64,000 nt of DNA from Turbatrix aceti. Lineage: Eukaryota > Nematoda > Chromadorea > Rhabditida > Panagrolaimidae. The DNA is taken from assembly GCA_963969345.1 (NCBI GenBank), contig OZ017767.1:5236739-5300738 (forward strand). Reading direction: 5' to 3'. Of the stretch, positions 48,639 through 59,400 are shown in pieces. Position 1 is the first letter of the stretch. Each line of letters starts with the position of its first letter. The position numbers were made by a program, and so were the translations under genes. The notes under the pieces are model-generated. The model was not told where the DNA came from. It saw only the letters and a program-made list of their open reading frames with translations, and searched no databases.

Positions 48639-51086
48639 TGGCCTGACCGCTTCTGAAAAATCCCAGTTATCGTTAGCAGCGCTCGGTTGACATGAGATCG
48701 ATAGCACGGGGCCGGAGTCAAATCGAGCCACTAAGTAAGAAGATTTGATAGAGAGAAGCAGATTTTACAGATTTTCAACCACTCCCAAGATTGACAAGCC
48801 CCTGACACGAGAGATTACACACGGTGTGCGTGTTTGTTGTTTAGATGACAAAACGCGCAAAAAAGATTAATATCATGGAGAAAAAAGCGGGCACACAGAG
48901 ACGACGGACTGGTGCGGTGGCAGGCGGCAGCTTCGGCCCGACGGGCAGGCTCCATAATTGCTCCCGCACATAAAAAGTGGCGATAAGCTTTCGAGTGCAG
49001 ATGCAGGGCGAAAAGGTCGGAATAAAAAGACGGCAAATAGGGTGATATAGCCACGGGAAATCAAAAAGAAACAGATTGATTGACATCTAATGCGAGAAAT
49101 TTGAGCTCGCCGGAATCAAAATGCAATAATTTCCGTCGTCGTCTCGCAAAACAGACAGTACAAACCGGATACCTGGCTTCCAAAAAAAACGCAAATTGCC
49201 GAGACAAAAACAGGAAGAAGACCGGCAAATAAAAAAATATTCAACCAAGTGAAAACAAAATAAATCGTCCGCCGAGCGGCAATCGATCGTTAGTAGGCGC
49301 GAAGAGAGGTGCTTTGAGCGGGAAGGCCGGCTCGTGTCAGGAGGAATGCGGGCATCCAGGTAGACAGGTGACCGCCAGCCGTTCGGCAGGTGCTCGTCTC
49401 ACCTCTCCTTTAATTCATTTTTTTTGTCGGCGATAGGTCATACGCGAGTCAGTCACGGGTGCCGGTCAACTGACTTTTTGAGTTACACAGGTCGGTGAAG
49501 CTCTTCTCAGTCAGCTGCGCTCCCAGAAAGAGAGGTCACGCGCAAGCCAAAGACATTACAATTCTGACCAATAACCTTCGACAAACTTGCAAATAAAAAA
49601 AATAGAGAGCAATTAAAAATTGATGAAAACCAGATGACGGCAGCGCTGCCGTGCCAGAGTGTCATCATTTGTCGTCCGGAAGCCGCACAACTCGGGCCTG
49701 ACTTGCTTCCGAGCGTCTCAACGACGCCCGGGACAAATTGGAGGTGGCATCGAGTCGTAAATACATGCAAAAAAACGGCGGAAAAGCAAAGTTGCCCCTG
49801 CCGACGGACAGCCGGGCGCCGGCCGCGTTGCCGCCGGTGACACGCAAGGTGGGCCCTGTTTTGACTTTGTCGATTTAGTAAAATTAATTTATTCATCCGG
49901 CCACTATGAATTTTTTGCAGAGACTGCTTACAAAACAATACACAGAAAAAAGTCGCTAAGTAAGCAGGCATTTATGCGAGTAGTATTTACTTAGTTGACG
50001 GCACTTTTAATCGTCTCTAGAGACCATTAATCAAAAAATTACTGTTTTTTAAATACCTGGCACTGGGCAGGCTGCTAATAACGCGCGTAAGCTAGAAATT
50101 TTTAAAACGAGAAAAAAACATCTGTGGAAGAGCAAAAAAAGCAATTCAGCAGCAAATTGCCTCATCCAAACCCGTGCTACCCGGATTGCCGCACACGGGG
50201 ATTGAACCAAAAGGGCAGCGATAAAGTTGGAGCACTGAAATGAGAAAAGAACGAACGCAGCCGCCCGTCGTCAAAATTTGCCGGAATGACAAACAGCGAT
50301 GGTGTGGATGCGGCAAAGGGATATCACAAATGGAAAAAAAGATTTATGCCGAACACATTGCCCGGTTAGGGCACCGCCAGGGCAGGGCGGACGTGCCAAG
50401 GGAATTGCACAAAAAATGATTACCCGAGTTGGTTGAGTCAACGCAAAACGGCACCGACGACGGTTGTCGGTCGACTCCGTGGATTGAATGCGACCAGGCC
50501 AGAGTGCAGCCGGGCCGGCAAACACCTCGACTTTGTTTTTGCGTTAATCGGCCCGCTTAGTGCTCCGCAGAGTGATGCGAAACGGGGCGCTGCCCGCTTC
50601 TTACGTCAAAAACAGCCGTGTGCGACGCTGTCTGCATCGGAGAGGCTTCCAAGGCTGCCGGAGGCGAACTTGGACAAACACAACCACGGCGTCTTCTGCC
50701 AAAACAATTTCAGAAGGGAAGGTGACCAAAAATCAGTACCAATCCGGAGCAACTGCGCTCATTGTCCGATGCGAGCCACTTGTCTCGTAATTTCTTGAGC
50801 CCTGCTCACACAATGCAAGTTGGGTCCCCGTGGTGGCATGTCTGTGGCCGAATTATTCATGCAGAAACTACCACACCAAGCGTGGCACCGTAAATGTGTG
50901 CAAATTACTGCTTTGCCCACGATGCATTCCAATGGGCTGCAAAAATTAAATAAAGCTCCTCCAGCTACAAAAGGAGGAACTCATGACGAAAACGTGTTTG
51001 TGGAGTTCAACAATGGCGTTCGACGTCTCGTCACTCGCTGATGTTCAGAGACCGCTCTGACGTGCAGATTTTGCAAAACCAGAATA

Positions 51087-51126
51087 ACTGCAACATGATG
51101 GCTGTGTGTAGCCATCATGTTGCAGT
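51087..51126. repeat. perfect 17-bp inverted repeat (hairpin)
   Basis: ACTGCAACATGATGGCT and its exact complement AGCCATCATGTTGCAGT are separated by GTGTGT. No T-run or other terminator mark follows. The stem is shorter than usual for a microRNA precursor. Confidence 0.7.
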
Positions 51127-51339
51127 AGTAGAAGATTTTAAAACATGTTTTCAAGAATGAAACAATTCCTAAGATCCCTAAGATGGGTATCAAGAAATTT
51201 AGAATTTTGTTAGAATTTCGGTTATAAAAATTTCAAACAAAAAGAATTATGCTTAAAGCCAAAACAAGTCTTGTCGGGCCCTCCGGGCCTGATTTCTTTT
51301 CGAATTTCTTTTTTAGTTTCTTTTCCAATGTCTTTTTAA

Positions 51340-51530
51340 ATTTCCTTTTTTAAGTTTCTTGAAGTCATTTCAAGTTTCTAAAAGTCAAAAAAAAGTCATG
51401 ATCTATTTTTTTTCTTTGCTAGGTTTCTAAAAGTCAAAGAAAGTCAGTTTTTTCACGTCATTTCAAGTTTCTATAAGTCAAAAAAAATCAATATCAGTTT
51501 CAAAAAGTCAAAATTCCTTTTTATTCCTTT
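51340..51530. repeat. degenerate short tandem repeat
   Basis: GTCATTTCAAGTTTCTAAAA, GTTTCTAAAAGTCAAA, GTCATTTCAAGTTTCTATAA and similar words follow each other with variable spacers. Confidence 0.5.
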
Positions 51531-52603
51531 ATGAAACTTGATATTTTTCAATCCTATTCCGATGTTCTCTTTGCCTCAGTTCGTCTACAGTTTCGCCAAA
51601 AGTCGCCAAAGCTAATGTCGTCGTCGTCGTCAAGCCGCCGTCGAAACCGTAAATGAAAAAAAAGAATGGTATCTCAGTCTACGGCATCTCATCATTTTCT
51701 ACATTCAAATTTTTTCTTTCCATCACAGATCAAGAAAATTCGACGACGACGGCGAAGGTCGGACACTAACTTTGAAGTGATCTGGAGGAAACCGTGATAA
51801 ATATTTCAGGATGAGTTTTTTACGGGCTTTCGATTGAGGCCACACGCGTGTTTGTATCGTAACTTTACAGGGGAAATAATTCACTTGAAAGGTAAAATTT
51901 TTGTTTTTCACCTGGATTCCGGCACTTGGTGATAAAAAATTTCCGAAACAAATTCCTGCAAAACGAATTATGCGGTTTTGTAGCCTGCAAAAATCTTAGT
52001 AGGAAGAACCTAACGCGGGATTTGTGGCATGATTCTGAGTGTAAACTAATAATTCACTTGAAAGGTCGAATCTGACTGACGACGGGAGAATCTCCGGAGA
52101 AATTCTCAATTTTTTGGAAAAAACATAAAAAAATTTTGAACATGTATAGAATTGAACCGGGGTCTCAAAATTGTTAAAAAGTGTGCAGAACGGTAACAAT
52201 AGAACGGACAAGACTATTGCGACTTGTTTGTAGACCATTCTCGCTGAGCAATAAACTCTTTTTTACTGCAGTAGCGACTGACATCGGGCAGCCAGACCTT
52301 CCCCTTACTTTTCGCTGCCAAAAAGCGATTTTTGTACGAGTGGTAGTAATTTTTACTGTTCGCTCGAAAATCAACTGCGCAAAGTGCTTCTTTTATTAAA
52401 GCCTACCACCCTGCATCAGCCGCTGACTGCAGTGCTGCTGCGGATTAACTTCCCAAAACGTCTCCCCTCCCTTTCACACCGTGCGCGCATAGGTTCTCTT
52501 TCTCTGCGTCTCCATGAAAAATGCAATATTAATGATGTCGCTTGTTCAATCAAGCTTTTTGCGTAAGCAGGTAGACAAAAGCTGGCTACGAGCATCCATC
52601 TTC

Positions 52604-52706
52604 GGTTTAATTACCCAAGTTTGAGGTAAACATTGAATTCCGCCCTTGCGAAAGCTTGTGGCTGAATACCACTAAATTTTGGAAAGCATTTGTATAAGCG
52701 AATGCA
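52604..52706 (+). ncRNA. sls-1: SL1 spliced-leader RNA gene, copy A
   Basis: SL1 RNA donates a 22-nt capped leader to the 5' end of many nematode mRNAs by trans-splicing. The leader at 52604-52625 begins GGTTTAATTACCC and ends AAGTTTGAG, the canonical SL1, and is followed at once by the donor GTAAACATTGAA. A hairpin capped by a GAAA tetraloop comes next, then an Sm-type site AAATTTTGGAA near 52672, then a 3' stem GCATTTG/CGAATGC. The total of about 100 nt is normal. The 3' end is estimated from the last stem. Confidence 0.95.
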
Positions 52707-52845
52707 TAAATGAAAATCGCCAACATTTTGAGTTTCGGTTCAATTTCAAAAATGTACAAAAAAATTTTTTTGACAATAAAAAGAGTTGTTGTATCAAAAA
52801 TCATTGTTTTTGCTATCCGTCGTTAAATAGAAATTTTACAATCAC

Positions 52846-53142
52846 CAAGGGTGTCAACGGGCCGAATTTTTGATGGCCATTTTTTTGTGGGCCGGCCCGC
52901 CTTTTTACCAAAGGGTAAAATTGAAGCAAAATTTACTAAACTTTTTTCAATTTGTTGAAAAAATATGAGTTGAAAAGGTAAAAATACACGTTGTTATTCA
53001 TAATGGGGGAGGATTACTCAAAATGAGCAAGTTTTTGGTACATTTCTGACTGTTTTGAATAAATTTTGTACAAAACTTTTCTTTTTTTTTTTAAACCGGG
53101 CCGCGGGCTTTCCGGGCCGGCTTGGCCCGATTGACACCCTTG
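52846..53142. mobile_element. hAT-type MITE with 8-bp target duplication
   Basis: 297 bp with terminal inverted repeats: left CAAGGGTGTCAACGGGCC; right end reverse-complemented CAAGGGTGTCAATCGGGCC. It is flanked on both sides by ACAATCAC (52838-52845 and 53143-53150), the 8-bp duplication typical of hAT transposons. It has no coding capacity. Confidence 0.8.
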
Positions 53143-53190
53143 ACAATCACAATTTTGTTGCTTTTTGTTTTCAATCGTTACTTTCGTGCG

Positions 53191-54858
53191 CGGATCCAAT
53201 ATTTTACCGGCACAGGTATGCATAAAATCCAGGATGTGAAAATCGGCAAAATGTTTGCTGTCATCTTGTTCTCCATCAAAAAAGCTCTCGAAATCACCTA
53301 CCCCGGGGTTCGTATCGAAATTTTGAAGGGTAAATAGTTCACTTGGAAAATTAATATTTTTGTACGCGTGATTAAATAAGCTTAAGTTTTGAAGTGAACT
53401 GGAGGCGACAAATGGCGTCCGATCTGGATCCTGAAAATTGATTCCGACTCAACTTTTTACGCTTGTTCCAATGGGGCTACACTCGAGGCATAATAATGCA
53501 TCCTACAATCTGTTTTTCCGGATCCAATATTTTACCGGCACAGGTATGCATAAAATCCAGGATGTGAAAATCGGCAAAATGTTTGCTGTCATCTTGTTCT
53601 CCATCAAAAAAGCTCTCGAAATCACCTACCCCGGGGTTCGTATCGAAATTTTGAAGGGTAAATAGTTCACTTGGAAAATTAATATTTTTGTACGCGTGAT
53701 TAAATAAGCTTAAGTTTTGAAGTGAACTGGAGGCGACAAATGGCGTCCGATCTGGATCCTGAAAATTGATTCCGACTCAACTTTTTACGCTTGTTCCAAC
53801 GGGGCTACACTCGAGGCATAATAATGCATCCTACAATCTGTTTTTCCGGATCCAATATTTTACCGGCACAGGTATGCATAAAATCCAGGATGTGAAAATC
53901 GGCAAAATGTTTGCTGTCATCTTGTTCTCCATCAAAAAAGCTCTCGAAATCACCTACCCCGGGGTTCGTATCGAAATTTTGAAGGGTAAATAGTTCACTT
54001 GGAAAATTAATATTTTTGTACGCGTGATTAAATAAGCTTAAGTTTTGAAGTGAACTGGAGGCGACAAATGGCGTCCGATCTGGATCCTGAAAATTGATTC
54101 CGACTCAACTTTTTACGCTTGTTCCAACGGGGCTACACTCGAGGCATAATAATGCATCCTACAATCTGTTTTTCCGGATCCAATATTTTACCGGCACAGG
54201 TATGCATAAAATCCAGGATGTGAAAATCGGCAAAATGTTTGCTGTCATCTTGTTCTCCATCAAAAAAGCTCTCGAAATCACCTACCCCGGGGTTCGTATC
54301 GAAATTTTGAAGGGTAAATAGTTCACTTGGAAAATTAATATTTTTGTACGCGTGATTAAATAAGCTTAAGTTTTGAAGTGAACTGGAGGCGACAAATGGC
54401 GTCCGATCTGGATCATGAAAATTGATTCCGACTCAACTTTTTACGCTTGTTCCAACGGGGCTACACTCGAGGCATAATAATGCATCCTACAATCTGTTTT
54501 TCCGGATCCAATATTTTACCGGCACAGGTATGCAGAAAATCCAGGATGTGAAAATCGGCAAAATTTTTGCTGTCATCTTGTTCTCCATCAAAAAAGCTCT
54601 CGAAATCACCTACCCCGGGGTTCGTATCGAAATTTTGAAGGGTAAATAGTTCACTTGGAAAATTAATATTTTTGTACGCGTGATTAAATAAGCTTAAGTT
54701 TTGAAGTGAACTGGAGGCGACAAATGGCGTCCGATCTGGATCCAGAAAGATTGATTCCGACTCAACTTTTTACGCTTGTTCCAACGGGGCTACACTCGAG
54801 GCATAATAATGCATCCTACAATCTGTTTTTCCGGATCCAATATTTTACCGGCACAGGT
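53191..54858. repeat. 328-bp satellite, five units plus the start of a sixth
   Basis: CGGATCCAATATTTTACCGG recurs at 53191, 53519, 53847, 54175, 54503 and 54832, so the period is 328 bp, with 1 extra bp in the last unit. Units differ by only a few substitutions (for example ATGCATAAAAT or ATGCAGAAAAT). Each keeps a 75-codon open frame, but its first codon is TTG and nothing marks it as a gene. Confidence 0.9.
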
Positions 54859-55418
54859 ATTTTTATTAAATAAAAATTCGAAGGTCCGACAAAAAATCCA
54901 AATTTTCACAAAATAGGAACAACCGTTCAAAATACCGAATTTTGGCTTCGGAACACGCATTTTTTGTATTTTTGCACTTTTTTGTATTAATTAAATTAAT
55001 GTAACGTTTTTTGATACAAAAAATTTCGGATCGGTCTACTCGAAAAATTTACGAACTCGACAAAACTGATTTTATATTTTTAAAATGTTCGTTTTCAGCT
55101 TCAATTTTAAATATCCGATAAAGCTGAACCGACTTCTGTCCGATCTGCGTGGACCCGATCAACAGTACCCGTCCGTCGATTCCGTGTGCGCGGTGGATCA
55201 AACTTGATACACCATGCTCACGCGTTTTTTCTCCTCTGTTGACCAAGAAGTATTGGTTTTTACTGTCTAATAAATCCATGAGGTCAGTAAGTTGTGTGTA
55301 AACATTTTTTTGCCTGGAAAATACTACTGTCGGAACATTAAAGCACTTCCCTGTAATAAAAAATTTTGTTAACGATTCATGTAACATATAGCAAAAAAAA
55401 TATTTTTGACATTGGAGT
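54859..55418. other. right part of repeat unit A, with an open reading-frame fragment
   Basis: About 560 bp. A minus-strand frame (55441-55049, 130 codons, crossing the junction with copy B) includes VVFSRQKNVYTQLTDLMDLL and GRVLLIGSTQIGQKSVQLYR. It reads like a coding fragment, perhaps of a transposon, but I cannot assign it. Confidence 0.3.
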
Positions 55419-56140
55419 AAACATAAAAAAATTTTGAACATGTATAGAATTGAACCGGGGTCTCAAAATTGTTAAAAAGTGTGCAGAACGGTAACAATAG
55501 AACGGACAAGACTATTGCGACTTGTTTGTAGACCATTCTCGCTGAGCAATAAACTCTTTTTTACTGCAGTAGCGACTGACATCGGGCAGCCAGACCTTCC
55601 CCTTACTTTTCGCTGCCAAAAAGCGATTTTTGTACGAGTGGTAGTAATTTTTACTGTTCGCTCGAAAATCAACTGCGCAAAGTGCTTCTTTTATTAAAGC
55701 CTACCACCCTGCATCAGCCGCTGACTGCAGTGCTGCTGCGGATTAACTTCCCAAAACGTCTCCCCTCCCTTTCACACCGTGCGCGCATAGGTTCTCTTTC
55801 TCTGCGTCTCCATGAAAAATGCAATATTAATGATGTCGCTTGTTCAATCAAGCTTTTTGCGTAAGCAGGTAGACAAAAGCTGGCTACGAGCATCCATCTT
55901 CGGTTTAATTACCCAAGTTTGAGGTAAACATTGAATTCCGCCCTTGCGAAAGCTTGTGGCTGAATACCACTAAATTTTGGAAAGCATTTGTATAAGCGAA
56001 TGCATAAATGAAAATCGCCAACATTTTGAGTTTCGGTTCAATTTCAAAAATGTACAAAAAAATTTTTTTGACAATAAAAAGAGTTGTTGTATCAAAAATC
56101 ATTGTTTTTGCTATCCGTCGTTAAATAGAAATTTTACAAT
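55419..56140. repeat. repeat unit B, interrupted by the retroelement after 722 bp
   Basis: Matches 52121-52842, with no difference found wherever I compared. Homology resumes beyond the retroelement: the last 8 bases of the window (CAATCACC) equal 52839-52846, including the first base of the MITE, which suggests that unit B also carries the MITE. Confidence 0.75.
55902..56004 (+). ncRNA. sls-1: SL1 spliced-leader RNA gene, copy B
   Basis: Same as copy A in leader, donor, tetraloop hairpin, Sm-type site and 3' stem, and the upstream 480 bp match as well, so it should carry the same promoter. It ends about 140 bp before the retroelement insertion and should still be functional. Confidence 0.95.
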
Positions 56141-56317
56141 TGTTATGTAGTGCTCGGTCTTATTAGGAACTCTTTATTTGGATCCAATACAACTTGATAG
56201 TATCGATAAGCTACTACACAACTGGTCTCTCTCGTTCTCCGGGCTGCGAGGCAGCCATTTCCCCAGAGTAGGAGGAGTCACGTCTCAGTGTGCACAACGT
56301 GCACACTACACGTAACA
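56141..56317 (-). repeat. 3' LTR of the retroelement
   Basis: 177 bp. On the minus strand it begins TGTTACGTGTAGTGTGCACG next to the polypurine tract and ends GAGCACTACATAACA; the two ends are imperfect inverted copies. An AATAAA (56178-56173) is the likely poly(A) signal. Confidence 0.75.
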
Positions 56318-56328
56318 TCCTCCCCACC
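56318..56328 (-). promoter_or_regulatory. polypurine tract
   Basis: GGTGGGGAGGA on the minus strand, immediately upstream of the 3' LTR start TG. This is the standard plus-strand priming site of LTR elements. Confidence 0.75.
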
Positions 56329-56436
56329 CGGGAGAAATGACGTCCCCGTCATTCCCAGATCCCAAGGGAGGTTGTGGTACAGTGTACAAAGCGTAAGCGG
56401 GATTACAAAAGTGGTTATATGGGTTAAGCATGATTA

Positions 56437-59400
56437 CTAAGGTGTATGCATGAGTTTGATTTTATCAATGTGAGTCCAAGTGTTGTCGTCGAGCTGTACA
56501 TTCTTGTTGCGTAGGGCGGTGACTTCGAATGGTCCACGCCATTTTGGAGAAAACTTGTTCTGACGCGGCATGTAGTCGACGGTAACCAGGACTCGATCTC
56601 CGATTTCGATCTTCTTTTCAGTGGCTTTTCTTTGACGGTCCGCGCTGCGTTTCATCTGCTCATTTTGCGTCTGCAGCTTTTTATGAATTGTTTCCCACAT
56701 TCGAAGTGCTGCTCCAGCTGTAGCGTGCATATGCGCGGAGTTGGTTTCTGTGTCTGCTAAGCGTAGGAAGTTGTCTGATGGAAGCTGAGGCGCTCTCAGG
56801 TACATGACCTGGAAAGGGTCCAACCCTGTTGCCTCGTGAGTAGCCGTGTTATAGGCCATCTGTGCGAATGGTAGAGCGATGTCCCATTCGACTTCGGTTG
56901 TTTCCATCACTGCGCTTCGGATGATGTGGCCAATTGTTCGGTTGGAGCGTTCAACTTGGCCATTGGCCTGGGGGTGGTATGGGGTCGTGGTTCTATGTTC
57001 GAAGCCCATCGCCCTCCCCAAGTCAATAAAGGCCGCACTCACAAATTGACGTCCGTTATCGCTGACGACTAGTGTTGGGACGCCAGCCACAGCAATGACG
57101 TTTGCGATGAAAGCGTTGATGACTGTGTCTGCTGTGATGTTTGTAAGTGGCATGACCCATAGGAACTTCGAAAAAGCATCGATGACGGCCAATACGTAAC
57201 GGTTTTCCTTCGTCGTTATGGGGAGCGGTCCCAGCAGATCTATGTGGACTCGCTCCATCGGTTGCGTAGCTGGTGGGATCGGCTGTAGTGGAGTCGCTTG
57301 GCGGTCACCTGCTTTCGTTTTTGCTTGATGACAGATGACGCATTCTTTTGTCCACTTAGCAACGTCGGCGTCCATTGCTGGCCAGTACGCACGATCCTTG
57401 ATCTTGTCGAGTGTGCGTGCTTGTCCAAGATGTCCACCTTGTGTGATCAGGCTATGGAAATCATTGAACATGGCGCGACGTAGCGTGGTGGGAATCCACA
57501 GACGATTCTTTTTGTTACCCTTAGTAGTCAGTACAATCGTGCCTTCATGAATCTTGACTCGTGCGCGGATTTGCTTGGGTAGTGGATTATCGCCGACGGG
57601 GTTGTTGAGGTATAACAATATCATTTTTGTCTCCGGGTCATTATTCTGTTCTTCTTGAATCTTCTCGATTGTGACTTCTGGTGGTGCCATGACTGCATTG
57701 ACCTGTTGCTCCGTCGGATACCTGCTTACGTGGTCACACCAAAGATTGGACTTCCCTGACCGATGTTCGATCTTCAAATTTGCGTCCTGGATGACCATTT
57801 GGTATTTAGCTAGGCGTCCGGTGAGGTCTTTTCGTCTGAGTAAAGCAGTGAGGGCGCTATTGTCTGTTCTTAGTACAGATTCAGGCGCGCCTTCTACGTA
57901 GCAGCGAAATTCTTTGATGGCGAAAACAATTGCCAGTGCCTCGGTTTCGACTGCTGGATAGTTCGCTTCGTGTTTGTTGAGCTTACGTGACGCGAAGGCT
58001 ACGGGGTGTTGGCCGTCTTCGTGTTCTTGCAACAGCACAGCCGCTACTCCTTTCGCCGACGCGTCTGTTTCGATGACGAATGGTAACATGACACGTGGCG
58101 CGGCCAGTGTTGGTGCCGACGCCAATAACTGCTTGACCTGTTCAAGTGCCGTGTCGTGTTCGGCAGTCCATTCTTTGCTCACGTCTTTGTCTTGCTTGGT
58201 CAAATCGTACATGGGATGCATGACTTCTGCGAACTTTGGAATGAAGCGTCGGAAGTAACTAAGCGCACCGATGAGGCTGCGAAGCTCTTTGAGAGTCGCT
58301 GGGCGTTTGAGGCCTTTGATGTCGGCAATTTTCTGCGGATCAGGTCGAATACCTTTGGCCGAAATGAGATGCCCTAAGTATTTGATCTCTGCTTGCCCAA
58401 TGGTGCACTTTGACTTTTTCAGCTTCATGTTGTACTTTTCCATGACCGTCAAGAACTGCTCGACGTCCTGCAAATGTTCCTCTTCTGTTTGACTGCTGAT
58501 GATCACGTCATCCACGTAGATCAGGATCGCTGCACTGAGTTCACGGCGTAATCCTTCCATCACATTAGTGAAAGTTTGCGGCGCTCCGCAGAGGCCAAAT
58601 GGCATGCGTAGGAATTCGAAGAGGCCGACAAATGTGAGGAATGCCGTGCGTTCGCGATGTCGGGGCTCCACTTCGATCTGATGGAAGCCTGCTTGAAGAT
58701 CAAATGTGGAATAGATTGCCTTGCCGCCGACGATATCCATGATTTCGGAAATTTGTGGCAGGTAGTACACTTGTTTTCGCGTGATCTTGTTCAAGGCCCG
58801 GTAGTCCACCGCGAAGCGGTAACTACCGTCTTTTTTCTTCACCAGCACGATCGGTGCTGCAAACGGGCTGGTGGACGGTTGGATGATCCGCTGTGCCAGC
58901 ATGTCTTTGATCTGACGCTGGACTTCACTTCTGAGACTCAGTGGTACGCGATGGGGGCGTACTCTGGTTACTGCGGTCTCGTCCGTCAGGTCGATGCGGT
59001 GCCGGATTGGTCCGTTGTAGTGGCCAATGATACCGTCGCTGCCCGTGAATGCATTGGGATGTCTGTCGATGATCTTGCGTACTTTTCGTTTTCCTGCCGG
59101 CGAAAGGATGCTACCTTCGAGGTTGAGTTCATCCTTCTCCTTTGTGATTTCGGAGGGATATTCTGGGATCTTGTCCAGTAGATTCGCTTCAGGCGGAACG
59201 TACGTTTTCGTGTTGACTGTAACTTCAAATACCGTCGGACACGATTGATCATCGATTTGCTCAGCAAACGCAATCGTTTGGTTTTTCCACAACCGAACGT
59301 CAGTGTTATGCGGGTTCAGTATCCGGATCGGCACGACTCCGGTTTTGTCGGTTCGAACAACCTGTCGTGCGACGCTTGTGAAGCCTTCGACTCTTTCTTC

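Larger units (their letters stand above)
48639..52120. other. gene-poor AT-rich region
   Basis: About 3.5 kb. It has short chance frames, one strong hairpin at 51087-51126, a degenerate GTTTCTAAAAGTCAAA repeat at 51340-51530, and relics resembling the downstream satellite at about 51760-52070. I see no host gene. Confidence 0.4.
52121..55418. repeat. 3,298-bp repeat unit A containing an SL1 RNA gene
   Basis: The first 722 bp (52121-52842) recur at 55419-56140 at a constant offset of 3,298 bp, with no difference found wherever I compared the two copies. Because copy B starts at the base where unit A ends, this is a head-to-tail tandem duplication. The unit holds an SL1 RNA gene, a MITE, the 328-bp satellite array and about 560 bp of other sequence. 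Confidence 0.75.

Noticed and set aside
50150..50240. A tRNA on the minus strand, from GGTTCAATCCCCG
   Set aside because: The flanks cannot form a T stem and no D or anticodon arm lies upstream.
53191..54858. Five 75-codon open frames, one per satellite unit, as a tandem gene family
   Set aside because: The frames begin with TTG, have no conserved start, signal or splice context, and persist only because the units are nearly identical.
53191..54858. Part of the satellite (GTCCGATCTGGAT) as a 5S rRNA gene
   Set aside because: Only about ten bases resemble 5S; no internal promoter or paired stems follow.
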